From assembly GCA_022823605.1 (NCBI GenBank), contig JAJEHS010000005.1:124001-188000 (forward strand): a stretch of DNA of 64,000 nt, written 5' to 3'. Below are positions 1 to 9,441 of the stretch, in pieces; the stretch's first letter is position 1; each line of letters starts with the position of its first letter. The notes under the pieces were generated by a model, which saw nothing but the letters and a program-made list of their open reading frames with translations, searched no databases and was not told the DNA's origin. The translations under genes and the position numbers were made by a program. This DNA comes from Paracoccaceae bacterium (GTDB taxonomy: Bacteria; Pseudomonadota; Alphaproteobacteria; Rhodobacterales; Rhodobacteraceae).

Positions 1-232
1 AATGATAGATTGACTCATCCTCGGACCAATAATGCAAAACTCTGTTCTTGGTATCAGCCAGAATGGCACCATGCTTCAGAGTGTTGAAGTAATCTTCCCA
101 AACTTCATATCGAAAACCGGAGATGTTTCTCAGCCTTTTCTGGGCAAGAACACTGTTTCCACCCAGCAAGGCAACACCGAGTCCGGCACCGAGTGATTTT
201 CCAAAATTTCTTCTGCTAATCAAACTGCTCAT
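1..232 (-). CDS. L,D-transpeptidase (ErfK/YbiS/YcfS/YnhG type), N-terminal part
   Basis: Reading leftwards from an ATG at 232 the frame stays open to the window edge, so only the first 77 residues are visible and the catalytic YkuD domain lies outside. The start encodes a twin-arginine-like leader (SRRNFGKSLGAG followed by a hydrophobic stretch ending near LAQ). The mature N-terminus has the run GAILADTKNRVLHYW, which is typical of the region before the YkuD domain in alphaproteobacterial ErfK proteins. Family knowledge: periplasmic enzymes making 3-3 peptidoglycan cross-links or lipoprotein anchoring. Another L,D-transpeptidase gene lies at 1133-1624. Family assignment rests on the N-terminal part only. 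Confidence 0.72.
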   Translation of the reverse strand, partial: MSSLISRRNFGKSLGAGLGVALLGGNSVLAQKRLRNISGFRYEVWEDYFNTLKHGAILADTKNRVLHYWSEDESIYH

Positions 233-416
233 AAGGTTTACCCATTAAATTTGAACGATCTAAGATACAATTAACTCAATTTTTACAATAAATGTAACCC
301 ATTGATCGGGTAAAATTTCTGTTAATTGTTTATGTATTGCACATTTACAATTTTTTGTGGATATTTACAAGAAAACTAAAACAATCAATCATTAAACAAT
401 TCGCCGGACTCCAAAA

Positions 417-938
417 TTGAAAAAAACATACTCCAGAATCGTATTATTTTTAGTGACACTCGGTTTTCTCGCAGCCTGTACGGCTGACCTTGACAACCTT
501 CCAAGAGACGATAGTAATTACAATCCCAAGATTTATCGAATTGACAACAGGCAGGCAAGGTTGATTCCGGGACGAATGCTTGAAGCAATCAACAACATCA
601 GGACATCCACGGATGCTTCCAGGTTGAGGTATTCATCCGAACTTAATGCAGCGGCATTTACGCATGCAAGAGACATGAGTTTGCAAAATCGCCCCTGGCA
701 TTTCGGGTCAGACCGATCTTCACCGATAACAAGGGTTGCCAGAGCTGGTTATGAGGGAGAATTGATTGGTGAGAATATTGCCGAATCCTTTGAAGTTCCG
801 CTTGATATTTTGGGTGCTTGGCTAAATGAAGAGGAAGCCCGCCAAAATATCTTGGACCCCCAGGCGAGGAGAATGGGGATAGGGTGGAAACAGGATAGCG
901 ATGGAAGGATTTGGTGGGTAATGCTGGTTGGCACCTAA
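417..938 (+). CDS. CAP-superfamily (SCP/PR-1-like) lipoprotein
   Basis: The 173-residue product begins with a positively charged leader and a lipobox (LGFLAAC, Cys at residue 21), so it should be a lipoprotein. The rest is a small CAP domain: an early helix with NAAAFTHARDMS, a downstream HFGSD pair and the signature GENIAES, ending in the WWVMLVG strand. Extracytoplasmic CAP proteins are widespread; enzymatic activity is generally unproven. The start is TTG at 417, preceded by only a weak purine stretch; no other start keeps the signal peptide. It is divergent from the truncated L,D-transpeptidase gene at 1-232, so 233-416 should contain both promoters. Confidence 0.75.
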   Translation: MKKTYSRIVLFLVTLGFLAACTADLDNLPRDDSNYNPKIYRIDNRQARLIPGRMLEAINNIRTSTDASRLRYSSELNAAAFTHARDMSLQNRPWHFGSDRSSPITRVARAGYEGELIGENIAESFEVPLDILGAWLNEEEARQNILDPQARRMGIGWKQDSDGRIWWVMLVGT

Positions 939-1132
939 TAACCTTGTTTATTTCAAGCTACTGCTACCAAGAAACTTCGGCAATGAAATCAGGTTTTTCG
1001 AAACCGGGTTTACAGATTTCGAAGTATTGCAATGGTTGATCACTCAGAAAGTAAAAAACACGGAACAAAAAAGGGGCAAAGCGTTGGTTATTGCCTAACA
1101 ATTCTTCAATTGCAAACAGTTTGGATCAGGGG

Positions 1133-1624
1133 CTATTCGTAGATGATTATGGGTGTACCTACATCCACTACCTTGTAAAGGTATTCAATCTCTGCGTTGG
1201 TAACGGCTATACAACCTCTCGTCCAATCCCTACTCGAAGGGATATCTCCATTACTGGGAAGACCATGGATCATGATATCACCACCTGGCGAATATCCCCT
1301 TTTCCAGGCCTGCCTCTTGTCGCTGGCATTGGGATACGAAATACCCAAGGACAAATGGAATGAACTGAAGGGGTTCTTTCGGTCGATGTAATAACGACCA
1401 TGTGGGGTTTTTCCGTCACCTTCCCTTTTCTTGTGGCCCTGAGGACTGAAACCCAATCCAATATCAAAGGTACGAATGACATCCGGGCCGTTGTAAACCC
1501 GAAGTTCACGATCGGATTTATCAACCTCCAATTTGGTCACTCTTTGCGACTTGTATGCAGGTTGTTTTTCAGAGCAAGAAGCGATTACCATGATGCAAAC
1601 CAGAAATATCGTACCCAGTTTCAT
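1133..1624 (-). CDS. L,D-transpeptidase (YkuD domain) lipoprotein
   Basis: The YkuD catalytic signature is complete: HGLPSN followed by SRDWTRGCIAVTN, containing the active-site His and Cys. The reading frame could begin further upstream at 1693, but starting at ATG 1624 gives a clean lipoprotein leader (MKLGTIFLVCIMVIASC) and a 163-residue protein of normal family size, so that start is preferred. Family knowledge: a periplasmic transpeptidase that acts on the tetrapeptide stem of peptidoglycan through an acyl-enzyme on the Cys. The gene lies between the CAP lipoprotein and rlmN; a shared operon with rlmN is possible because both read leftwards with about 100 nt between them. Confidence 0.85.
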   Translation of the reverse strand: MKLGTIFLVCIMVIASCSEKQPAYKSQRVTKLEVDKSDRELRVYNGPDVIRTFDIGLGFSPQGHKKREGDGKTPHGRYYIDRKNPFSSFHLSLGISYPNASDKRQAWKRGYSPGGDIMIHGLPSNGDIPSSRDWTRGCIAVTNAEIEYLYKVVDVGTPIIIYE

Positions 1625-1722
1625 TTTTGACAAAAAAGCCCGCCAAAATAATAAAATCGCCCTGTTCCCTCTGAAATTTGTAATTGTCTGCATCTGAACG
1701 CCAACTCATTAATTTATTTTTT

Positions 1723-2844
1723 CTAATTTACAGAAATTCTTTTCCGCCGCAAGCGGGAAGTCTCAGATTTTAATTGCCCACAGGCAGCCAAAATATCTTC
1801 CCCTCTGGGAGTTCTGACTGGAGATGGGTAACCTGAATTATATATGATTCTGGCAAAATTTGAAATTTTTTCCGGGGTGGATCGTTCGAATTGTGCTCCG
1901 GGCCAGGAGTTGAAGGGTATCAGATTGACCTTGGCAGGTATGTTTCTGATGAGGGAAACAAGACGACGTGCATCCTCCTCACTGTCATTTAGGTCTTTCA
2001 ACATGACATATTCAAAGGTTATCCTGTCCGAATTGTTCAATCTTGGATAATTCCGAAGAGCTTCAAGCAGGGTGGCGATGTTCCATTTTCTGTTTATGGG
2101 AACAATTTTGTCCCTGATTTCATCAGTCGTGGCATGAAAGGAAATGGCCAGACGACAACCAATTTCCTCACCCGCCCTTTTGATACCCGGCACCACACCT
2201 GCGGTTGATAGGGTAATCCGCCTTCTGGAAATGCTCAACCCGTCGCCATCCATGACAATCTTCATGGCATCCCGAACATTGTCAAAATTATACAAGGGTT
2301 CTCCCATACCCATCAAAACGACATTGGAAATCAACCTTTGCTCCGAAGTGAAGGTACTTCCAACCGTGGGCCATTCATTCAAGTCATCACGTACGGCCAT
2401 GATCTGACCCACAATTTCGGAAACGGTAAGATTTCTGACCCAGGCCTGGGTACCGGTATGGCAAAAGGTACAATTCAGGGTACAACCCACCTGGGATGAA
2501 ACGCACAAGGTCCCTCGACCTTCCTCGGGTATATATACCGTTTCGAATTCATGTCCCCCTTCGCCCCTGAAAAGATATTTCCTGGTACCATCTTTGCTGA
2601 TTTTTCTTATTCTGCATTCAGGAACCCGAAGTGCCGAATTCTTGTCCAAAAGATTCCGAAAATCCTTGGCCAGATTTGACATAGCCCCAAAGTCCCGACA
2701 TCCCCTGACATAGATCCAGTTCCATAATTGGTCGACCCTCATTTTCAATTTCCGTTCCGGAACACCCAACTCAAGCAGGGTTTGAGACAAGGATGATCGG
2801 GTTAAACCAATCAGGTTTTTCTGGTCACTTTCAATTTGAGTCAT
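1723..2844 (-). CDS. rlmN: Dual-specificity 23S rRNA/tRNA adenine-C2 methyltransferase RlmN
   Basis: This radical-SAM enzyme methylates C2 of A2503 in 23S rRNA and A37 of some tRNAs. The CxxxCxxC iron-sulfur motif is present as CTLNCTFCHTG, followed by the family motif NVVLMGMGEPLYN, and the second catalytic Cys appears near the C-terminus in ILAACGQL. ATG 2844 (MTQIESDQ) gives about 373 residues, close to the family norm; a GTG 39 nt upstream would add 13 residues with no family support. The adjacency ialB-rlmN is common in alphaproteobacteria and supports the taxonomic placement. Confidence 0.96.
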   Translation of the reverse strand: MTQIESDQKNLIGLTRSSLSQTLLELGVPERKLKMRVDQLWNWIYVRGCRDFGAMSNLAKDFRNLLDKNSALRVPECRIRKISKDGTRKYLFRGEGGHEFETVYIPEEGRGTLCVSSQVGCTLNCTFCHTGTQAWVRNLTVSEIVGQIMAVRDDLNEWPTVGSTFTSEQRLISNVVLMGMGEPLYNFDNVRDAMKIVMDGDGLSISRRRITLSTAGVVPGIKRAGEEIGCRLAISFHATTDEIRDKIVPINRKWNIATLLEALRNYPRLNNSDRITFEYVMLKDLNDSEEDARRLVSLIRNIPAKVNLIPFNSWPGAQFERSTPEKISNFARIIYNSGYPSPVRTPRGEDILAACGQLKSETSRLRRKRISVN

Positions 2845-2906
2845 GGATTCAGTCGGACTCGGAAGTCTTGCGGGAAAACACACTACAAACTAGTGGGAAA
2901 CAAAAA

Positions 2907-3452
2907 TTATTGACAGGCAACAGCGGCTCTTTTCAAACCGGCTGTTACACCATTCAGGGAGTAGGTATCAACTACGGTTGTACCCCTTTGTGAAAGCATG
3001 GTGACCACGGCTTTTCCTCCTCGTTTCAAGGCAGATACGATTTTTTCATCATCAGAATACAATGGCCATGCATAGGTCAAAATCTTGTCTTCCGGATCAA
3101 GATGTAGGTTGAATTTCCGATTGTCATCAATCACCAGTGATACCGATGATTTTCGCTTGATATTGAAGCCGGCTTCAATGGAGACGAGTTCGGTACCTCC
3201 CCGACCTCCCAAAATCGATATGGTAAGGCGGGTAATACCACGTGAAACCTTGACCGTCTTTCCGTTCTGTGTATAGGAACTGCTTGCTGGCTGTGCCATT
3301 ATGCCACAGTGCAATTGTTCGCTGGAGGAGGTAGTCTTGTAAACTATCCAGTCATTAATCTGATCAATGCCCTCAATCTCCTGCTGTGATAACAAGGGGG
3401 TCGCTAAAGCCACCCAAAAAGCAATACAAAAAACGAACCTTATTTTCACCAC
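2907..3452 (-). CDS. Invasion-associated locus B (IalB) family periplasmic protein
   Basis: The 181-residue protein has a cleavable signal peptide (hydrophobic core after MVKIRF, cleavage likely after LLSQ) and the usual IalB layout: an early W-V-Y strand, one Cys in the first third (LHCGIM), the long beta-rich middle and a C-terminal Cys (AAVACQ) that would pair with it. Family knowledge: IalB was named in Bartonella but is widespread in free-living alphaproteobacteria, where its function is unclear. It lies 62 nt upstream of rlmN on the same strand. It is divergent from leuC. Confidence 0.85.
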   Translation of the reverse strand: MVKIRFVFCIAFWVALATPLLSQQEIEGIDQINDWIVYKTTSSSEQLHCGIMAQPASSSYTQNGKTVKVSRGITRLTISILGGRGGTELVSIEAGFNIKRKSSVSLVIDDNRKFNLHLDPEDKILTYAWPLYSDDEKIVSALKRGGKAVVTMLSQRGTTVVDTYSLNGVTAGLKRAAVACQ

Positions 3453-3718
3453 TCTGCCTCAAACTACTCAATATTATTTTATTCTTGCTAATGCTATTAT
3501 TTGTAAATCCTACAAATATACCAGAATTTTGAAATGACCATAAACTTATAGGCCCTTTCCATGTGGAAACAGGGAATGATATATTTTACGATAATACACC
3601 TATACAAGTTACAATTCAACAAATTTGCAATTCAGCAAATCCCTACTATTTTTGTAAATTCATAAATTGCCATCTGTTATTCAAGATTTTGTGAACCAAA
3701 ACAGCAAGGATTGAGAAA
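3453..3718. promoter_or_regulatory. ialB / leuC divergent intergenic region with tandem repeat
   Basis: This AT-rich spacer must hold the promoters of ialB (leftward) and leuCD (rightward). Two features are visible: an imperfect hairpin at 3553-3574 (CCCTTTCC, loop ATGT, then GGAAACAGGG with a bulge) and a 16-nt imperfect tandem repeat at 3611-3642 (units beginning ACAATTCAAC and GCAATTCAGC). The tandem repeat sits about 80 nt upstream of the leuC ATG and could be a regulator binding site; that role is inference. No leader peptide rich in Leu codons was found. Confidence 0.35.
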
Positions 3719-5125
3719 ATGTCAAAACCGAGAACCCTCTACGACAAGATTTGGGATGACCATGTTGTACATCAATCTGATGATGGTACTTGCCTGATTT
3801 ACATCGATATGCACCTTGTCCATGAAGTGACCAGTCCACAGGCCTTTGACGGATTGAGGATGGCCGGACGGTCTGTCAGGGCTCCTCACAAGACCATTGC
3901 CGTTTCCGATCATAACGTTCCCACCAATGTTGGCAGGGAGAAGGGCATTGAAAACGAGGAGAGCAGAATTCAGGTGGAAGCCATGGAGCGTAATGCCGAG
4001 GAGTTCGGCATACAGTATTTCGGTGTCAATGACATAAGACAGGGTATCGTACATATCATCGGACCCGAACAGGGTTTGACCCAGCCTGGTATGACAATCG
4101 TATGCGGTGATAGTCATACGGCTACCCACGGAGCCTTTGGAGCCTTGGCACATGGTATAGGAACAAGCGAAGTTGAGCATGTTCTGGCAACCCAGACACT
4201 CATCCAGAAGAAATCCAAAAACATGAAGGTCGAGATTACCGGTTCCTTGGGAAGTGGTGTTACTGCCAAGGATGTTACCCTTTCCATAATTGGCAAGACT
4301 GGAACAGCTGGCGCAACGGGTCATGTCATCGAGTACTGTGGTGATGTAATAAGAAACCTTTCAATGGAAGGGCGAATGACAGTTTGCAACATGGCTATCG
4401 AAGGTGGGGCCCGAGCTGGCTTGATTGCTCCAGATGACCAAGCCATCGAGTATTTGAAATCAAGGCCCTATTCACCCAAGGGAGCTTCATTTGAAATAGC
4501 CCAAACCTTCTGGAATTCCCTCTATTCCGACGAGGCTGCCTATTTTGACAAGGAAGTCATCATTGAAGGGGAAACGATTTCACCGGTGGTAACCTGGGGC
4601 ACCAGTCCTGAAGATGTTTTGCCGATTGATGATTATGTACCTGCTCCTGAGGAATTCGAGGGGTTGAAGGCTGATGCTGTAAGGAGAAGTCTGGATTACA
4701 TGGGGCTCAAGCCCGGAACGAAATTGTCCGATATAGATATCAATACGGTTTTCATCGGGTCCTGTACCAACGGCAGGATCGAGGATCTTCGGGAAGTGGC
4801 TAAAATCATGAAAGGCAAGAAAGTCAAGTCCGGTCTTCGAGCCATGATTGTTCCCGGTTCAGGGCTTGTCCGCGAACAGGCTGAAAAGGAAGGTATTGCC
4901 CAACAATTGGTGGATGCAGGGTTTGAATGGAGAATGGCCGGTTGTTCAATGTGTCTCGGCATGAATCCTGATCAATTGGCACCAGGCGAACGCTGTGCCT
5001 CGACATCCAACAGGAATTTTGAGGGACGCCAGGGCAGAGGTGGTAGAACCCATCTGGTAAGTCCGGCAATGGCTGCGGCCGCTGCCGTTACTGGCAAACT
5101 GACTGATGTGCGTCAGTTCATGTAA
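3719..5125 (+). CDS. leuC: 3-isopropylmalate dehydratase large subunit
   Basis: LeuC with LeuD forms the [4Fe-4S] isopropylmalate isomerase that converts 2- to 3-isopropylmalate in leucine synthesis. The 468 residues match the family length. The N-terminus [12 protein letters not shown] and the three cluster ligands are intact: Cys349 in GSCTNGR, and Cys409 and Cys412 in [10 protein letters not shown], followed by the conserved [12 protein letters not shown] segment. leuD follows after 36 nt. leuB, usually close by, is 17 kb away at 23149. Confidence 0.98.
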   Translation: MSKPRTLYDKIWDDHVVHQSDDGTCLIYIDMHLVHEVTSPQAFDGLRMAGRSVRAPHKTIAVSDHNVPTNVGREKGIENEESRIQVEAMERNAEEFGIQYFGVNDIRQGIVHIIGPEQGLTQPGMTIVCGDSHTATHGAFGALAHGIGTSEVEHVLATQTLIQKKSKNMKVEITGSLGSGVTAKDVTLSIIGKTGTAGATGHVIEYCGDVIRNLSMEGRMTVCNMAIEGGARAGLIAPDDQAIEYLKSRPYSPKGASFEIAQTFWNSLYSDEAAYFDKEVIIEGETISPVVTWGTSPEDVLPIDDYVPAPEEFEGLKADAVRRSLDYMGLKPGTKLSDIDINTVFIGSCTNGRIEDLREVAKIMKGKKVKSGLRAMIVPGSGLVREQAEKEGIAQQLVDAGFEWRMAGCSMCLGMNPDQLAPGERCASTSNRNFEGRQGRGGRTHLVSPAMAAAAAVTGKLTDVRQFM

Positions 5126-5161
5126 TCCGGTTTATCCAGAAAGAATGATTTGGAGTTAATG

Positions 5162-5767
5162 ATGAAGAAGTTTGAACAATTTACCGGAATAGCCGCACCA
5201 ATGCCTTTGGTCAATATTGATACGGACATGATTATTCCAAAGCAGTTCCTCAAGACTGTCAAAAGGACAGGTTTGGGTGTAAGCCTGTTTTTTGAAATGA
5301 GATATGATCTCGAAGGCAAGGAGAACCCTGATTTTATCTTGAACAAGAATGCCTGGAAGAACGCTGAAATAATCATTGCAGGGGATAATTTCGGTTGTGG
5401 TTCATCAAGGGAGCATGCACCTTGGGCCCTGCTTGATTATGGTATCAAGTGTGTCATATCCACGGGTATTGCCGATATTTTCTACAACAATTGTTTCAAG
5501 AACGGCATCCTGCCAATTACACTACCCAAGGAACAGGTTGACATGTTGATGGATTTTGCCGAGTCAGGTTCAAATGCCAGAATGACGATTGACCTTGAAA
5601 ACCAGGAAATTACAGCACCAGATGGTACCAAAATTCACTTTGAGATTGACAGTTTCAAGAAAAAGTGTCTCATTGAAGGTCTTGATGACATCGGACTAAC
5701 CATGGAGAAAGAATCCCATATCGACAAGTTTGAAGAGAATTATTCACTAGCCAGGCCTTGGCTATAA
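5162..5767 (+). CDS. leuD: 3-isopropylmalate dehydratase small subunit
   Basis: LeuD supplies the swivelling substrate-recognition domain of isopropylmalate isomerase. The hallmark [15 protein letters not shown] is present, with [12 protein letters not shown] near the start. Length is 201 residues from ATG 5162, in line with bacterial LeuD. Two tandem ATGs (5159, 5162) and an upstream TTG (5150) are available; GGAG at 5152-5155 is best spaced for ATG 5162. It is translated together with leuC. After the stop the chromosome becomes accessory. Confidence 0.97.
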   Translation: MKKFEQFTGIAAPMPLVNIDTDMIIPKQFLKTVKRTGLGVSLFFEMRYDLEGKENPDFILNKNAWKNAEIIIAGDNFGCGSSREHAPWALLDYGIKCVISTGIADIFYNNCFKNGILPITLPKEQVDMLMDFAESGSNARMTIDLENQEITAPDGTKIHFEIDSFKKKCLIEGLDDIGLTMEKESHIDKFEENYSLARPWL

Positions 5768-6115
5768 GTTTTTCATGCAAGATTTATTTTTGGGATGGTG
5801 ACCTTTAATCGGAAGACCATTGAGATTGAAAAGGCAATTTTTCCCACTCTTTATTGCACATTATCTCATATTGAATCACGAAGATCTTAGTGCAGTAAAA
5901 TAAGTCACACCGCTGATCATTTCATGGTGTTATTTCTACTCCTCACGGGTTAATTTATACATCAAAGTGTGTAAAGCTACCTATTAAAATCACTCCAAAG
6001 AAATAGCCAGATTTCTTTATACCAGGCTATTACTCCTCACAATCTACATTTATTTCACTTATTGCATTTATTGCATTTATTGACTATATTGAGCCAAAAG
6101 GAAAGGAGCAAAACC
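5768..6115 (+). promoter_or_regulatory. leuD-antitoxin intergenic region with 9-nt tandem repeat
   Basis: No coding frame is evident. Just upstream of the antitoxin, ATTGCATTT occurs twice head to tail at 6061-6078 and begins a third, diverged time (ATTGACTA). The repeats lie 38-55 nt upstream of the antitoxin ATG, the usual place for an autoregulatory toxin-antitoxin operator. The ten bases TACTCCTCAC also occur twice (5937-5946 and 6031-6040). Operator function is an inference. Confidence 0.35.
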
Positions 6116-6577
6116 ATGACAATGACCACATATAGGGAATTGCCACCCTCAGCTAGAGATGCAGAGATTGCCCGGTATACAAGCCAAAGGTTAGCTAAAT
6201 ATGTTACTGCAGATAAGCCACTGAGTTTACGTATAAATAAACCTCAACCAGCTGAAGTTATCGACCTTCCTGAAGGTGCAGTGAAGCTACTTCTTGGGAT
6301 CCTTGATGCCATGGCTGCTGGAAGAGGCGTCATAATTATCCCAGAGAATGTCGAACTTACCACTGTTGAAGCTTCGAATATTTTGAATGTCTCACGACCT
6401 TACTTAATCAAACTGTTGGAGGAAAGAGCTATCCCGCATCGTAAAGTAGGGAGACACAGACGCATCCTGTTGGAGGATGTCATTGCTTACAAAAATTCGA
6501 TTGATGCAGACCGAAAGAAGGTTTTGGAGCAACTAACCATCGAAGCCCAAGAAGACAATATGGGTTATAATTTATGA
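6116..6577 (+). CDS. Excisionase-family helix-turn-helix antitoxin
   Basis: The 153-residue protein has a C-terminal MerR/excisionase-type DNA-binding segment: LTTVEASNILNVSRPYLIKL followed by the RKVGRHRRI wing and a VIAYK helix. The N-terminal half has no recognised domain. ATG 6116 is chosen because AGGAG lies 7 nt upstream; an upstream ATG at 6062 lacks a ribosome site. The stop overlaps the next gene by 4 nt (ATGA), so the pair is translationally coupled. Family knowledge: this DNA-binding type accompanying a PIN protein is a recurrent antitoxin-toxin arrangement, and the antitoxin normally represses the operon. Confidence 0.82.
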   Translation: MTMTTYRELPPSARDAEIARYTSQRLAKYVTADKPLSLRINKPQPAEVIDLPEGAVKLLLGILDAMAAGRGVIIIPENVELTTVEASNILNVSRPYLIKLLEERAIPHRKVGRHRRILLEDVIAYKNSIDADRKKVLEQLTIEAQEDNMGYNL

Positions 6578-7143
6578 GTCTATACACTGCGCTTCTAGAT
6601 GCTAATGTCTTGTACCCAGCTCCCATGAGGGATATCTTGATGGAATTAGCTGTAGGCGACCTTTATAAGGCTAGATGGACGGATGACATTCACCGGGAAT
6701 GGATTAATTCCCTCTTACGGAATGAGCCGGAACGCTCTAGAGAAAAATTAGAGCGTACCCGGGATTTAATGAATGAGCACACAAGAGATTGTCTAATTTA
6801 TGGTTATGAATGCATTATACCTTCATTAGAACTTCCCGACCCAAAAGATCGTCATGTTTTGGCAGCAGCAATTGTAGGAAGATGCGATGTAATTGTCACT
6901 CAAAACATCAGGGATTTTCCTGCAGAGGTTTTGAGCATTTTCAATATTGAAACCCAACACCCGGATGAATTCTTGTTAAACCACCTTGATTTGGCTCCAG
7001 GTTTATTTTGCGTAGCAATTAAGGAGATTCGCTCACGCTTGAAGAAGCCTCCATATGATATTGACCAATATTTGCAAATATTGAGGCAACAAGGGCTTGT
7101 GGCTACTGCAGCTAAACTCGAACAATATAAGGGCCTCATCTAA
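6574..7143 (+). CDS. PIN-domain toxin (VapC-like ribonuclease)
   Basis: The 189-residue product opens with the PIN signature LLDANVLYP (catalytic Asp) and has the later acidic positions in PDPKDRHVLAAAI and the core VIVTQNIRDFP. It is longer than classical VapC (about 130 residues) and carries an extra C-terminal helical region of about 60 residues, as in PIN proteins paired with excisionase-like antitoxins. The predicted activity is Mg-dependent RNA cleavage, held off by the partner protein encoded by the overlapping upstream gene. All catalytic acids appear intact, so the toxin may be active. Confidence 0.85.
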   Translation: MSLYTALLDANVLYPAPMRDILMELAVGDLYKARWTDDIHREWINSLLRNEPERSREKLERTRDLMNEHTRDCLIYGYECIIPSLELPDPKDRHVLAAAIVGRCDVIVTQNIRDFPAEVLSIFNIETQHPDEFLLNHLDLAPGLFCVAIKEIRSRLKKPPYDIDQYLQILRQQGLVATAAKLEQYKGLI

Positions 7144-7519
7144 GCCAGCCTGAAAGACCAGAAGGAACCATTATTGTTGCCGGTGACCAGTGAGTGAGAT
7201 ATCACTTTCAATCCCTACTCACATGTGTTCCAGCCCGATAGGATTGGATAGCATATAATGAAGATAGGGAAGATATGATCTTTGTTTGGGAAAAAAGTCA
7301 TAATAAAGGAAAAGCGAATCGTTTGAATTGCTGATTTTTATTTCCACCAGTATTGCTTCCGATAGTGGTTCAAAGAGTGGTAACTAATGTTGTTGACAAC
7401 CGCAGGTAAAAATTAAATTTAAATCAGGTATCAATAGATTAATCAAAAGTTAAATTGTACATGAATACTCCTAGAATCAGGGATGGCTGTCATGTTCAAA
7501 AAGTATATATTTACAACAA
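7144..7519. other. Intergenic region between PIN toxin and ABC ATPase gene
   Basis: The genes on both sides end here (convergent 3' ends). No coding frame and no strong rho-independent terminator were recognised. The stretch is AT-rich and featureless by eye. Confidence 0.4.
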
Positions 7520-8614
7520 TTAACCCAGTCGCAAGCCGCTGTCCTGATCGAAAAAATAGGTTTTTTCGGGGATAAATTGCAGACCGATGGTTTGGGAAAT
7601 ATCGGGTTGATCTTCCCGGTTCCCCTTGCAGGTAATCCTTTGTTTGCCCAGGGAAATCGTAATCATAATGCTCTCGCCGGTGTTTTCCGTTGCAAACACG
7701 GTTCCCTGAATGGATCCCTTTTCGGGATCAGTGACGGAAATGTCTTCGGCACGAATGCCAAGAACGACATTTTTCTGATTGGGAAAGGATGTGCTGACTA
7801 TTCTATTCCCTTCCTTGGACTTGGAAGACTCCTCGATATCATGAACACCCTTGGCATGAAACCAGCCATCCTGTATCTGTCCCTCAATGAGGTTCATGGA
7901 AGGGGAACCTATAAAATCGGCTACAAAGATGTTGGCCGGGTCGTGATAGATTTCGTCTGGGGTTCCGAGTTGGACAATCTTGCCGTTATTCATCACTCCT
8001 ATGCGGTCAGCCAGGGTCATGGCCTCGATTTGATCGTGGGTTACATAAACCGTGGTGATTTTCAATTCATGGCTGAGATGCTTGAGCTCGGCCCGCATGG
8101 AAACCCTCAGTTTTGCATCAAGGTTGGAGAGGGGTTCATCCATCAGAAAAACCTGTGGTTCCCTCACGATTGCCCTGGCAAGGGCTACCCGTTGCCTCTG
8201 GCCACCTGATAATTCACGAGGTCTCCGATGAAGAAAGTCACCCAGTTCGACACGGTTGGCGGCTTTGTTTACCAACTCCTTTATTTGGTTGGCGGCTATC
8301 CTTTTCCTTACCTTGAGAGGATAGGCAATGTTCTCGTAAACAGACATGTGGGGATAAAGACCATAGTTTTGAAAGACCATTGCCACGTCCCGGTCTTTTG
8401 GTAAATCCTCATTGACCATCCTGTCACCAATCCAGACCTCGCCTGAGGTAGGTTCCTCCAGTCCCGCAATCATGCGCATGGTTGTTGTTTTGCCACATCC
8501 CGAAGGTCCCAGCAAAACCAGGAATTCCCTGTCCTCGATTTCGAGGGTCTGGTTGTCTACGGCGACGAATGAACCCCATATCTTTGATAGATCTTTAAGT
8601 AGTATTCTGGCCAT
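7520..8614 (-). CDS. Sugar-type ABC importer ATPase (UgpC/MalK family)
   Basis: The protein has 364 residues. Walker A (GPSGCGKTT), Q-loop ([13 protein letters not shown]), signature [14 protein letters not shown], Walker B ([11 protein letters not shown]) and the H-loop (VYVTHDQ) are all intact in the first 230 residues. The C-terminal third is the MalK-type OB-fold extension (VLGIRAEDI), typical of CUT1 carbohydrate importers. The start overlaps the stop of the upstream permease gene as TAATG. It is the last gene of the leftward operon SBP-permease-permease-ATPase. The substrate is not deducible; glycerol-3-phosphate, maltodextrin or other sugars are possible. Confidence 0.92.
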   Translation of the reverse strand: MARILLKDLSKIWGSFVAVDNQTLEIEDREFLVLLGPSGCGKTTTMRMIAGLEEPTSGEVWIGDRMVNEDLPKDRDVAMVFQNYGLYPHMSVYENIAYPLKVRKRIAANQIKELVNKAANRVELGDFLHRRPRELSGGQRQRVALARAIVREPQVFLMDEPLSNLDAKLRVSMRAELKHLSHELKITTVYVTHDQIEAMTLADRIGVMNNGKIVQLGTPDEIYHDPANIFVADFIGSPSMNLIEGQIQDGWFHAKGVHDIEESSKSKEGNRIVSTSFPNQKNVVLGIRAEDISVTDPEKGSIQGTVFATENTGESIMITISLGKQRITCKGNREDQPDISQTIGLQFIPEKTYFFDQDSGLRLG

Positions 8615-9441
8615 TATCTAACCGCTCCCATGGTCATTCCTTGGACAAAGTGTTTTCTGATGATGAGTGCAAGAACAAACATTGGTACCATGATGATTAT
8701 CCCGGCAGCAGACAACAGGTTCCATAAATCCCCTTCCTCTGCCTTGAACAACGCCAATCCGATGGGGAGGGTAACCGAATGCTTGTTGGTAAGGATCAGG
8801 GCAAACAGGAATTCGTTCCAGGCAATGATGAAACAGAATATGCCGGAGGTTATCAGACCTGGTGCTGCCATCGGTAAAACGATATTCCTGATTACCTGAA
8901 TCCTGCTGGAACCGTCCACCAGAGCTGCTTCTTCGGTGTCAAGCGGGATGCCGTCAATAAAGCCCTTGATCATCCAGATCGCGAAAGGCATGACGATGGC
9001 CAGATTTACCAACACCAAACCGGTCCTTGTATCCAGCAGGGATATATCCCGGAACATGACGAAAAAGGGAAGGATTATCACCACCGCCGGGACAAATTGA
9101 GTTGCCAGGATCATGACCAGCATGACGGTCTCGCCCTTCAGGCGAAACCTGGAAAAAGAATAGGAGGCACAGGTTGCAACGGGTATGGCAATCAGCACGG
9201 TAACGGTTGCAACAATGGTGGAATTGATCAACTTGTCCAACAGGTAATAGGGTGGATCGAATACCACTGCAAAGTTTTCAAGTGTTGGTCTGAACCAGAT
9301 TTTGAGCTGGTAAACATCGACATGGGTCTTGAACGCTGCCATGAATATCCAGATTATGGGAATAATCATGATCGCCGCCCCGGTCAGAATGACAATCAAC
9401 TGAACATATTGCCAGAATTTTCGCAACTTGAGGCCAGTCAT
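8614..9441 (-). CDS. Carbohydrate ABC importer permease (MalG/UgpE type)
   Basis: This is a 275-residue inner-membrane protein with six predicted membrane segments. The EAA loop that docks the ATPase reads [21 protein letters not shown], and the C-terminal [11 protein letters not shown] segment is typical of MalG-like subunits. It would form the pore with the permease encoded immediately upstream; the two genes overlap by ATGA. It serves the CUT1-type importer of 7.5-11.7 kb. Confidence 0.92.
   Translation of the reverse strand: MTGLKLRKFWQYVQLIVILTGAAIMIIPIIWIFMAAFKTHVDVYQLKIWFRPTLENFAVVFDPPYYLLDKLINSTIVATVTVLIAIPVATCASYSFSRFRLKGETVMLVMILATQFVPAVVIILPFFVMFRDISLLDTRTGLVLVNLAIVMPFAIWMIKGFIDGIPLDTEEAALVDGSSRIQVIRNIVLPMAAPGLITSGIFCFIIAWNEFLFALILTNKHSVTLPIGLALFKAEEGDLWNLLSAAGIIIMVPMFVLALIIRKHFVQGMTMGAVR

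Noticed and set aside
3722-4324. Long leftward 200-residue frame opposite leuC
   Set aside because: It mirrors leuC codon structure, has no domain and no ribosome site.
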